From Colwellia echini (GTDB taxonomy: Bacteria; Pseudomonadota; Gammaproteobacteria; Enterobacterales; Alteromonadaceae), in NCBI RefSeq assembly GCF_002843355.2, contig NZ_PJAI02000002.1:124001-188000 (forward strand): DNA of 64,000 nucleotides. Direction: 5' to 3'. Positions 48,734 through 56,160 of the stretch are shown here, in pieces (the first letter of the stretch is position 1; each line of letters starts with the position of its first letter). Below the pieces are notes generated by a model. The model saw only the letters and a list, made by a program, of their open reading frames with translations, was not told the origin of the DNA and searched no databases. The translations under genes were made by a program, and so were the position numbers.

Positions 48734-49180
48734 ATGTATATTAATAACAATGCCCAATCAAATATTATATATGAAATGCAAAATAGCGTTTCATATAATT
48801 CGGAAAAGACTTCAGGTACAACGATTCAGAGACAAAATACAACCGATACTGTGAGCATAAGTAAAGAAGGTTTAAATGCTAAAAATAATTGGCAGGAAAT
48901 TAGCGAGAACTATGATGTTACTAATATATCGCAAAGAGAAATGGCTAACATGGTTTCAAATTTAATTGATAATAAATTAATATCTTCGACAGATAGTTTG
49001 CACCTAATGGCACCTCGTAGCATGAACCTAGATCCTGATGTTAAATTCGATCTTTTAGCTACAACCCGTAAATCATTAGTTTTCGCTAAAGAAAGTGGAG
49101 CTTCAATGGAAGAAATAAAGAATAAAGAAAGAGCTATAGACATACTAGAAACACTACGAAATTTATCTAATAGAATTTAA
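48734..49180 (+). CDS. transposon cargo protein A2, unknown function
   Basis: 148 residues, no signal peptide. Residues 1-50 are Asn/Ser/Thr-rich (MYINNNAQSNIIYEMQNS), followed by TDTVSISKEGLNAKNNW and a helical C-terminal half. The short DTVSIS motif is seen in assorted flagellar and surface proteins of marine bacteria but is too short to assign. Start at 48734 is chosen over 48704 because AAAGGA lies 6 bp before it. Same position and orientation relative to B2 as A1 to B1. Confidence 0.7.
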   Translation: MYINNNAQSNIIYEMQNSVSYNSEKTSGTTIQRQNTTDTVSISKEGLNAKNNWQEISENYDVTNISQREMANMVSNLIDNKLISSTDSLHLMAPRSMNLDPDVKFDLLATTRKSLVFAKESGASMEEIKNKERAIDILETLRNLSNRI

Positions 49181-49246
49181 ACGTGTAAAAAACGCACGGA
49201 TATTAATAACTGGTCACGTACGTTTTAAATCCTGAATTCAATCTAA

Positions 49247-49828
49247 TTAATTAATATAAATTGAATCACTCCAATAACCAAATGGTGAAGCTGTTGAGTT
49301 CGAACCAACACTAAACGAGCCTGACTGCTGACCACTAAAGTCAAAGCCATATAGCCAACCAGTTACAGTTTCACCCACAGCACAGACATGTAAATCATTA
49401 CCACATCGATATTCAGATAAACCTGCTGACTTTGAAATACCATTCATAGTAGCGTTAGTCACGTTTCCATATCCAAATTGCCAAATATATATATTCAACG
49501 TAGCCCCACCGTGATTTCCACTGGAGGACTGAGTCGGAGTAATATTTTCCCAACCATAATTTGAAGAATAAATGTTCCCTATTTCAAAATATGTAATGCC
49601 CGACGCAGCAGCTCTAGATGAAATTTTAGCATCAGAAGACGCCTCTACATATTCATCAGACATACTAGACGGGCTATTGATTGCTAAAGAAGTAGAACTC
49701 TCTGCTATCTTATTAACCACACCTGCTTCAATATCAGCAGCTAGTACATTTACTGAAAAAGCACTAGAAACCAAAGCTAAAGCTAAAAACGTTCTTTTCA
49801 TTTTCATAACAAACATCCTTTTATCCAT
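49247..49828 (-). CDS. secreted FlhE-like protein B2 (transposon cargo)
   Basis: 193 residues. Signal peptide KRTFLALALVSSAFSVNVLA almost identical to that of B1, but the mature part differs widely. It shares the FlhE-like core only: LNIYIWQFGYG, EYRCGNDLHVCAVGE (C...C pair), TGWLYGFDFSG, ending SDSIYIN. An extra acidic/serine-rich linker follows the signal peptide. Leader hairpins as in B1. Because signal and leader are the same while the mature part is not, it may be a recombined or diversified copy. Confidence 0.65.
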   Translation of the reverse strand: MDKRMFVMKMKRTFLALALVSSAFSVNVLAADIEAGVVNKIAESSTSLAINSPSSMSDEYVEASSDAKISSRAAASGITYFEIGNIYSSNYGWENITPTQSSSGNHGGATLNIYIWQFGYGNVTNATMNGISKSAGLSEYRCGNDLHVCAVGETVTGWLYGFDFSGQQSGSFSVGSNSTASPFGYWSDSIYIN

Positions 49829-49839
49829 GTTAAATTACT

Positions 49840-49891
49840 CCCTTAAATATTTAAGGGAAAGTATCTTGAGATATGAGGTTAATATCTCAAG
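49840..49891 (-). promoter_or_regulatory. structured 5' leader of B2
   Basis: CCCTTAAATATTTAAGGG (49840-49857) is a perfect palindrome that buries the AAGGGAG ribosome site; CTTGAGATAT and ATATCTCAAG (49865-49891) form the second stem. The single difference from B1 in the first hairpin restores full pairing, which suggests the structure is kept. Confidence 0.65.
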
Positions 49892-50026
49892 ATTTATTAA
49901 AGCAGAAAAAAATTTTTACTTAAACTGTTATTTTATGATTGTCGAGAGAGTTAGCACAACCCCCTTAATGTGCTTTATTTTGATAAACATATTAACTATA
50001 AATTAAAAAATTGGTTAAAAAACAGG

Positions 50027-50063
50027 CTTAAGGTTCATTTCGAGGGGATGGGCACAAAACCCC
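50027..50063 (-). repeat. right terminal inverted repeat of the Tn3-family element
   Basis: 37 bp, exact complement of the left end, outermost CCCC, followed by the ATTAA duplication at 50064-50068. Confidence 0.95.
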
Positions 50064-50753
50064 ATTAACTTCAGGTAATTTCATCAGTGCTTGCTTTATA
50101 CTCGCTTGCGTTTCTTCATTTGGTGTGGCTTGAAGGAACAAGGCAAGAGTTGACTTCAGATTTTTGAAAACATTAAATAAGATAAATAACGTGAAGCTAA
50201 TTGATAACACAGGATCTAATATTGGCAGCTCTACGAACAAGAGTACAATTGACACAACAAGAACGGCCACCCAACCAAGCACATCTTCAAGAAGGTGCCA
50301 TGTCAGCACTTTTTCATTTAAAGTTTCACCAGCTTTTAGTTTAAATACCGCATAGCCATTTACGACAACCCCAAGTATAGCAAGTCCTAGCATTCCTTCA
50401 GCCATTGGCATTTCAGGATTAGACAACCTGGGTATAGCTTCAAATAATACCCAAATAGACCCAATGACAAGAACAATACCGTTTACTAGTGCTCCGAATA
50501 ATGAGAGTCGACGATAACCATAACTATATTTATCAGACGCTTCTTTGTCTGATAAATGGCTCAGTATCCATGCAAAACCTATAGATAAACTATCACCTAA
50601 ATCATGAACTGCATCTGCCATGATAGCCGTACTATTGGTGAGCCATCCACCAATAAACTCGATAATAGTGAATGTGACATTCAGAAAAAACGCCCAACCA
50701 ATACGTTCGTCTTTTCCATGTTGATGTATGTGGTTATGGCTATGCATTTTCAA
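50064..50753 (-). pseudogene. czcD: N-terminal part of a CzcD-type CDF transporter, cut by Tn3 element
   Basis: Zn/Cd/Co:proton antiporter of the cation diffusion facilitator family. Starts with His-rich MKMHSHNHIHQHGKDE; six membrane helices; metal sites DAVHDLGDS (helix 2) and HLLEDVLGW (helix 5). The gene is intact up to KLPEVN, where the transposon begins; a few foreign residues follow. Joined to the 42700 fragment with one ATTAA copy it gives a 299-codon frame, ...LPEVNGVHHMHFW..., a normal CDF length. The truncated protein keeps all helices and may be partly active. Confidence 0.93.
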
Positions 50754-50756
50754 TCC

Positions 50757-51464
50757 CTATATTTTTTTATTTCGTAGCTTTTCGACATTCATATTAATTA
50801 AATGGCGGATGACTTTCTGGTATAACCAACGCTTTAACCCTGATAAATTTGTGCCTTTTTGAAAATAGAATTCGTCAGGTGAATCATAAAGTCCAAAGTC
50901 GTCATGAATACCTTCTTTTTGAATGTAGGTATCTGTTCCTCGCCAATTAGTATCAGGTGATGAAAAACACTTTGTGGCAACACCAAAGCCACAAAAATCA
51001 TTTGTTGTTTGGTTAAACGTCTGCTGTAAAGATGTTAAGTATTGCTCATCTAGTATAAAGCCTTCTAAGTTTATCCAACGTCCTTCAAAAAAAACTTCTA
51101 CCCAACTATGAATAATGTATTTAGGTGTTAACCAAAAAACATAAGCAGGGATTGCACCTTTTTGTAATTTTTGATCAATTGTAAAACCATGAAAGCGACA
51201 TGGGATACCTAACCCTCGCAATAATGCCATCAACAGATTACCTTTAGTATTACATTGCCCGTACCCATCAGACAAAACACTACTCGCCAAAATATCATCG
51301 CTTTCATTATAGCCAAATAAAATTTCATCTTTGACGAACTGATAAGTGGCACCGATTTTGTCGTAATCATTAAGATCTTGCCATTTACGATCGGCTAATA
51401 ATGATTGAATGACGGGGTGTTCAAAATCTACGATCTTGGTTTTGTCTAGATATTGGCTATTCAT
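50757..51464 (-). CDS. transglutaminase-like domain protein
   Basis: 235 residues, no signal peptide. Papain-like transglutaminase core with the Cys in SDGYGQCNTKGNLLMALLRG, the His in IIHSWVEVFFEGRW, and a Asn/Glu third position in INLEGF. Function unknown; members cleave or cross-link proteins. It stands between two CDF transporters (10-bp and 3-bp gaps), so it belongs to the MerR-regulated metal operon. An uncommon partner for metal efflux. Confidence 0.8.
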   Translation of the reverse strand: MNSQYLDKTKIVDFEHPVIQSLLADRKWQDLNDYDKIGATYQFVKDEILFGYNESDDILASSVLSDGYGQCNTKGNLLMALLRGLGIPCRFHGFTIDQKLQKGAIPAYVFWLTPKYIIHSWVEVFFEGRWINLEGFILDEQYLTSLQQTFNQTTNDFCGFGVATKCFSSPDTNWRGTDTYIQKEGIHDDFGLYDSPDEFYFQKGTNLSGLKRWLYQKVIRHLINMNVEKLRNKKI

Positions 51465-51474
51465 CTATGTATTC

Positions 51475-52134
51475 TCACTTGGAACAACAAGAGGTTGATT
51501 GTTTATTTTGGTTTGATGTTTCACATGATTTTTCTGCATTAGCTAACTCTTGTTTAGCATCAGTTAAAATGCGATACGCACCACGAAGAATGAGTATTGA
51601 TATAATGCTTCCTATGACAATATCAGGCCAACGCTCTTCAAGCACCATTACGAGTATACCTGCGATAACGACACCAAGGTTTGCTATGACGTCATTCGCT
51701 GAAAATATCCAACTAGCCCTCATGTGTACTTCACCATTATTGTGTTTGCGAATAAGGATTAGACAAATCACATTTGCCACTAACGCAACCAAGCCAACAT
51801 TAATCATAAACCATGAATGAGGCTCACTATCACCGTAAAGCCTTCTAGCAATATCTAACAGTATTAATATACCTAATCCCAGTTGGCAATACCCGCTTAC
51901 TAAAGCTGCATTCGCTTTATGTTGGATTGACTTACCCACCGCATATAAGGCTATGGCATAGACAATAGCGTCTGCTAACATATCTAGGGAATCTGCAATT
52001 AACGCCGTAGACTCTGATAGCCAGCCGAAAACAATTTCAAAAACAAACATCGAAGCATTAATCGCTAACAGCCAATACAAGACCGTTTTTTGTTGATTAT
52101 CTTTTAGCTCAACTTCACATCCGCAACCACTCAT
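51475..52134 (-). CDS. short CDF-family cation transporter
   Basis: 219 residues, six membrane helices and no C-terminal cytoplasmic domain. Cys-rich ends (MSGCGCEVELK and STSCCSK) may bind metal. Helix 2 DSLDMLADA and helix 5 SANDVIANLG hold Asp/Asn metal sites. This short type typically lies next to a CadR/PbrR MerR regulator, as here. First gene of the minus-strand operon under the MerR-type promoter. Confidence 0.88.
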   Translation of the reverse strand: MSGCGCEVELKDNQQKTVLYWLLAINASMFVFEIVFGWLSESTALIADSLDMLADAIVYAIALYAVGKSIQHKANAALVSGYCQLGLGILILLDIARRLYGDSEPHSWFMINVGLVALVANVICLILIRKHNNGEVHMRASWIFSANDVIANLGVVIAGILVMVLEERWPDIVIGSIISILILRGAYRILTDAKQELANAEKSCETSNQNKQSTSCCSK

Positions 52135-52164
52135 TTTATATCTCCAATTAACTTGTATGCTTTA

Positions 52165-52195
52165 ACTATAAAATCTATAGTAACTATAGAGTCAA
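52165..52195 (-). promoter_or_regulatory. MerR-type promoter of the CDF operon
   Basis: On the minus strand TTGACT (52195-52190) and TATAGT (52170-52165) are separated by 19 bp, longer than the normal 17, which is the hallmark of MerR-family activated promoters. The spacer has the dyad CTATAGT-T-ACTATAG. Confidence 0.85.
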
Positions 52196-52212
52196 GTTTG
52201 TTTGGATATTTT

Positions 52213-52602
52213 ATGAAAATAGGTGAGTTATCGAAAACATCGGGGTGTTCAGTACAAACTATCCGATATTATGAGAGAGAAGGCTTACTGTCGGATCCTG
52301 AACGTTCTGAAGGTAACTTTAGGCTATATTCTGATAGGTCATTGAAGGAGCTTGAATTCGTCAAACACTGCCGAAGTCTAGATATCCCACTGAATGATAT
52401 TAAACGACTCATTGAATTAAAAAACAAACCTGAAGAAAGCTGTTCGAGTGTGAATGCGTTGATCGATCAGCAATTAGACTTAGTTAACAAGCGCATGAAA
52501 GAATTAAAGGCATTAAAAAAAGAATTACAGCACATGGCTAGCACTTGTAATTCAGATAATACTATCGAAGCGTGCGGTATTATTAAATCTCTCGACAGCT
52601 AA
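52213..52602 (+). CDS. MerR-family metal-responsive regulator (CadR/PbrR type)
   Basis: Activates the divergent CDF operon by untwisting its long-spacer promoter when metal binds. Winged helix MKIGELSKTSGCSVQTIRYYEREGLL, long dimer helix, and Cys ligands in EESCSSVNAL and a C-terminal C-x8-C (TCNSDNTIEACG), the pattern of Cd/Pb/Zn sensors. 129 residues from the ATG at 52213; the longer frame from 52153 runs through the promoter. Confidence 0.92.
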   Translation: MKIGELSKTSGCSVQTIRYYEREGLLSDPERSEGNFRLYSDRSLKELEFVKHCRSLDIPLNDIKRLIELKNKPEESCSSVNALIDQQLDLVNKRMKELKALKKELQHMASTCNSDNTIEACGIIKSLDS

Positions 52603-52664
52603 ATCACAATTCTAAAAATGGTTTGTTAATAGTGTTACTTGAATGGTCGGTTCATAACGGTGTA

Positions 52665-52745
52665 CCTGTCTGCTTTAGGCTCGATGTTGTCGCTGACAAT
52701 TGAAATGTCAACGACAAGAAATCCGACTAAGCAGTCATTGACACC
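52665..52745 (-). repeat. structured repeat, copy B
   Basis: Inverted copy of the sequence at 37562-37640. Outer arms CTGCTTTAG (52670) and CTAAGCAG (up to 52734), inner arms GTTGTCGCTGAC and GTCAACGACAAG around AATTGAAAT. The rest of the gap 52603-52838 shows no gene. Confidence 0.65.
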
Positions 52746-52838
52746 AACAACTGCTGAGCAGTCTTTCGTTATTCCTAGATAGAAAATATTTTAATTTATA
52801 CATTGAACGAATAGTTCTCTTATCAGAGTAAGTGCTTG

Positions 52839-53606
52839 TTACGCCTTCACTCCAACATAAACAAAAATAGGATAGGAATAAAAAACGTCACCGTTGATAA
52901 GTTTAGGATTAAAGCCTGTCGAATTATTCCCAACATCTTGCGTTATTAAATCTCTTATTTTTGTATCGTCACCTTGTTTTGGGAATGACACTGATAATTG
53001 TTTTTCTAACTCAACATCAACTGAATATTGGGTTTTCGAGCAAAGAATAAGATCTTCACTTGAAAATAATTGCTCAAATTTATCTAAAGATAAAGCGCTA
53101 ACATGTGATGAGTCTCTTAAACGCTCAATATGATTAAACTGCTCCATAAATCGTTGTTCAATAGCAACATCCGCAACAACAACACGCCCCCCTGGTTTAC
53201 ACACCCTGATCATTTCTTGTAGCGCTTTCTCTGGTGTTAAAAAGTGGTGAAAACTATAACGCGTTAGCACAACATCAAATGAATTATCCTCATAAGGTAA
53301 ATTCATAGCATCCCCTTCGCGAAATGACATATTCAATATGTTAGCTTCACTTGCTCTATTTTTGGCTTGCTTTAGCATCGCTGGTGTTAAATCTAAACAT
53401 TCAACGTTTTTACATTTTTTTGAAAATTCTGTAGCAACTAAACCCGGACCTGAAGCGACATCAAGAACGTTACTGTTTAAATCTACTTGAGACATTTGGA
53501 CTAATAGCTCTAAAGAATCTAAATGTCCTACTAGTTGAGAAAAAGGAATTGCTTGCTGGGTAAATTGAGATATAACCTCACTATTGTGGTTATCGAACTT
53601 AATCAT
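52839..53606 (-). CDS. class I SAM-dependent methyltransferase
   Basis: 255 residues. Motif I VLDVASGPGLVA, then DLTPAML and MNLPYEDNSFDVVLTRYSFHHF typical of the UbiE/COQ5-like and Methyltransf_11 group. Substrate unknown. Divergent from an AraC regulator 70 bp away, which probably controls it. Confidence 0.88.
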   Translation of the reverse strand: MIKFDNHNSEVISQFTQQAIPFSQLVGHLDSLELLVQMSQVDLNSNVLDVASGPGLVATEFSKKCKNVECLDLTPAMLKQAKNRASEANILNMSFREGDAMNLPYEDNSFDVVLTRYSFHHFLTPEKALQEMIRVCKPGGRVVVADVAIEQRFMEQFNHIERLRDSSHVSALSLDKFEQLFSSEDLILCSKTQYSVDVELEKQLSVSFPKQGDDTKIRDLITQDVGNNSTGFNPKLINGDVFYSYPIFVYVGVKA

Positions 53607-53676
53607 TACGGTGTCCTCTTGAGTTAAAAACTAAGATCAATTATCCTTGATTTAAAAGCGACTGACTTTCGATATA

Positions 53677-54489
53677 ATGACAACTAATAGCGATTTACTG
53701 ACAAATATAAACCCCGTAGCATTAGGGCATGTAATTGATCATGAAAGACCCATTCTCCCTTATTGGAAACATATTAAGAATGCTATGTGTTCAGACTCGC
53801 ATTCACACCCCCGTGGGCAGTTTATTTTTTCAAGTGAAGGAGTAACAAAAGTAGTTACTTCAGCGGGGGTTTATCTTATACCCTCATCACAAGCATTTTG
53901 GTGCCCTCCAAACCAAAAACATCAGCTATTTTTTTTAGGTGAAGTCAATATTACTAATTTGTTTATTGATCCTTTTTGGGCAAAGAAACTACCTAGTGAA
54001 CAACAAGTTCTTGATGTTTCACCTTTGGTAAAAGAACTGATTTTAAAAGTAATAAAAATAGGCACTAATTACCCATCAAAAGGAAAAGAACGCAGATTAA
54101 TGGAAGTCGTTATTGATGAGATATCAGAACTTATTCCTTCTAATTTAGCATTACCTTGGTCTGATCACCCCAAATTACAAACTATCATGCAGATTATTCT
54201 CAATGCTCCATCAAGTAATAATACTATTGAGGAATGGGCAAGTTTATCTCATGTATCAGCAAGAACCCTAAGTAGGTTATTTAATAAAGAGCTGAATATG
54301 ACTTTTAGTAAGTGGCGTATGCAAACACGGTTATTTTATGCTTTAGAGAAATTACATGAAGGAAAGTCGGTAACGTTCATTGCTTTAGAGTTAGGTTATA
54401 GCACGCCAAGTTCCTTTATTTCAGCATTTAAAAGAAGCTTAGGAAAATCACCTTTAGAGTACATATCGATTCAAAAAGACTTATATTGA
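53677..54489 (+). CDS. AraC-family transcriptional regulator
   Basis: 270 residues: an AraC-type cupin sensor domain (HSHPRGQFIFSSEG...) and C-terminal double helix-turn-helix (SARTLSRLFNKELNMTFSKWR ... LGYSTPSSFISAFKRSLGKSP, written in part). Probably regulates the divergent methyltransferase; inducer unknown. No operon partner downstream. Confidence 0.9.
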   Translation: MTTNSDLLTNINPVALGHVIDHERPILPYWKHIKNAMCSDSHSHPRGQFIFSSEGVTKVVTSAGVYLIPSSQAFWCPPNQKHQLFFLGEVNITNLFIDPFWAKKLPSEQQVLDVSPLVKELILKVIKIGTNYPSKGKERRLMEVVIDEISELIPSNLALPWSDHPKLQTIMQIILNAPSSNNTIEEWASLSHVSARTLSRLFNKELNMTFSKWRMQTRLFYALEKLHEGKSVTFIALELGYSTPSSFISAFKRSLGKSPLEYISIQKDLY

Positions 54490-54668
54490 ATAGATATGTG
54501 AGATTTTTACATCCTCAGCGTTGCCGTTAATAATACAACAACTAGTGACGGCTCTAGGCTCTGAGCAGATGTAATTTGAACTACAACTTAGAACTGTGAG
54601 TTCAATCGTTCAACGCCAACACATCCACTACTAACTAATATAGATAGGGATGTAAGATACAATACAAA

Positions 54669-54729
54669 TGGTTTACTATAGTTAACCATTTGCCTACTTA
54701 CCACTCTATTTATATACTATAGTAAACCA
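54669..54729. promoter_or_regulatory. paired operators before a broken toxin-antitoxin locus
   Basis: TGGTTTACTATAGTTAACCA (54669-54688) is nearly palindromic, and ACTATAGTAAACCA (54716-54729) repeats it inverted. Such paired boxes are typical autoregulatory sites of XRE antitoxins. Confidence 0.6.
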
Positions 54730-54746
54730 AAATAAAGAAGCCTCTA

Positions 54747-55015
54747 TTGTTAAACATCACAGAAAAACAACTTAAACAGATTGGCGAACTCATCATCGCA
54801 TCGAGAAAGACACGCTTTCCCAATGACACGCAAAAAAAATTCGGAAAAGGATTGGCGTCAGCAACGTTACAATACACAGAATAGAGTCAGGAACCGGAAA
54901 CGTAGGAATTACAGCATACTTAACTGCCATCAACACACTCGGATTAAGCGACAAATTAACCAAACTGTGCGACACCGAGTCAATCATAGAAACACAAGAA
55001 AGTAACTCATGGTAA
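54747..55015 (+). pseudogene. HipB-like XRE antitoxin, frameshifted
   Basis: The first frame reads NITEKQLKQIGELIIASRKT...KKFGK; after the A-run near 54845 the other frame continues IGVSNVTIHRIESGTGNVGI, a perfect helix-turn-helix ending. Loss of one base in the A-run explains it. The start codon is TTG. It ends at TAA 55013-55015, overlapping the ATG of a HipA remnant. Confidence 0.75.
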
Positions 55016-55065
55016 AAACACTTACGTCATATTTTACAGAACAATCGCAGCATAGACCGAAATAG
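55009..55065 (+). pseudogene. HipA-like toxin remnant
   Basis: ATG inside the antitoxin stop (ATGGTAA), MVKTLTSYFTEQ as at the start of HipA-type kinases, then TAG after 18 codons; nothing of the kinase remains. The overlap is the usual hipB-hipA arrangement. Confidence 0.5.
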
Positions 55066-55157
55066 ATTATCGCTCTAAACAAAAGGGAATACTTACCACA
55101 AACGGTACTTTTAACTGAAGAATAAGTGTTAATTACAGAATGGTTTTGTCTATTTTC

Positions 55158-55211
55158 GTTCATTTACAAACAATAAATCATGTCATTTCTGTTCATTTAC
55201 AAACAATGAAT
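55158..55211. repeat. two 21-bp direct repeats, 33 bp apart
   Basis: GTTCATTTACAAACAATAAA T at 55158-55178 recurs with one change at 55191-55211. The 33-bp period is about three helical turns, as for binding sites, but no plus-strand gene follows. Possibly a recombinase or terminus site of the mobile region. Confidence 0.5.
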
Positions 55212-55263
55212 TAATCAAAACTTAGAATATTGAGTTAGTTTAAGCCTAAAGGAACACTCTTTA

Positions 55264-55623
55264 TTATTGACGTTGTGGGGTGATTGAATATAAGTCCAAT
55301 TCATCAGCTAACGTTACTTTCTCAATGGTTATCCCACCTGTACCACTGGCTTTTAATATATCATCCAAAACACCACCAGTATAACGAGTGTAAAAACCAT
55401 CAGTTTTTTTAGGAAGTTCGTACACAGAGCCGCTGACTTGAGGTACAAGCCAAAAAACACCAGCGTCTTTTATGTCTGATAATTGACAGCCAGAGCTCAA
55501 ACGCCAATCTTCACTACTCCCATAACCTCCTCCCCGCCAAGTACCAAACACTTTATAATACAAATCACCATTTTCACTGGTGAACCTTAAAAATACCCAT
55601 CCATCTGGATCTTCAATAGCCAT
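55264..55623 (-). CDS. hypothetical protein, intact copy of a local gene pair
   Basis: 119 residues, no signal peptide, rich in Gly/Trp/Tyr (GTWRGGGYGSSEDWRLSSG, WLVPQVSGSVYELP). AAAGGAG lies 6 bp before the ATG. No family recognised. A related but broken copy lies directly upstream (55684-56137), sharing ESWRLSSG, WL-P---GS-YELP. It may be an immunity or beta-rich binding protein; this is not supported. Confidence 0.6.
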   Translation of the reverse strand: MAIEDPDGWVFLRFTSENGDLYYKVFGTWRGGGYGSSEDWRLSSGCQLSDIKDAGVFWLVPQVSGSVYELPKKTDGFYTRYTGGVLDDILKASGTGGITIEKVTLADELDLYSITPQRQ

Positions 55624-55683
55624 AAGTTTCTCCTTTATTAAGTCACTGTTTTTTGCCTAACCTTTGTTAATAGTCCATTAGGA

Positions 55684-56137
55684 CTACCGAAACGCTTTTA
55701 TAGTTAATGCGTAAATTTCATTAGAAGGTTCGTTAAGTAACTGGGGTTTAGTTGCGTTAAGAGCGTCTCTCATTTTATGAGGCGGGGTAGCTTTAAACCA
55801 TTCCATTTCGAACTGTTCAATAGTGCTAAACAGCGCTTCTGACTTCTTAAATATATGTAGTTTAATGGAGCCTAAGTCTTCATTATTCTCGATTGGTATA
55901 AAACCTATAACCATTTTCCTTATTAATTGGAAGTTCATATAAAGAACCAGACCTTTTAGGTCAAAGCCAATATTTTCCGCAATCTGATAAATGATGTAAC
56001 TGTTCAGAGCCGGAGCTTAACCGCCAAGACTCACCATTTAATTAATCACCTGACCAAGAAGCAAAAAATCGATGATAACCCTTTTCATTGGCAAGGGTAT
56101 TTTGGGGTACAACCCAGCCTTTTACATTATATTTCAT
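55684..56137 (-). pseudogene. decayed paralog of the 55264 gene
   Basis: Reads MKYNVKGWVVPQNTL...ASWSGD, stop, ESWRLSSGSEQ...DCGKYWL, stop, KRSGSLYELPINKEN, then a frameshift into NNEDLGSIKLHIFKKSEA... to 55684. Two in-frame stops and one frameshift. The 84-codon frame at 55684-55938 is only its tail in another frame, not a gene. Confidence 0.7.
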
Positions 56138-56160
56138 GGTTTGTTCCAAAACAGTTATAG

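Larger units (their letters stand above)
42915..50063. mobile_element. complete Tn3-family transposon with FlhE-like cargo
   Basis: 7149 bp. Ends are inverted repeats of 37-38 bp starting GGGGTTTTGTGCCCATCCCC (42915-42952; complement at 50027-50063) and ending TTAAG, as in the Tn3 family. A 5-bp ATTAA target duplication flanks it (42910-42914 and 50064-50068). Order: tnpA, res-like site, tnpR, gene A1 (+) / gene B1 (-), an internal end pair, gene A2 (+) / gene B2 (-). It interrupts a CDF transporter gene cleanly. Confidence 0.96.

Noticed and set aside
54781-55005. 74-codon basic plus-strand ORF
   Set aside because: It is the wrong frame of the frameshifted HipB-like antitoxin; the Arg/His-rich product is a composition artefact.
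55684-55938. 84-codon minus-strand ORF as a gene
   Set aside because: It is the frameshifted tail of the decayed paralog at 55684-56137; its ATG lies in the middle of the homologous region.
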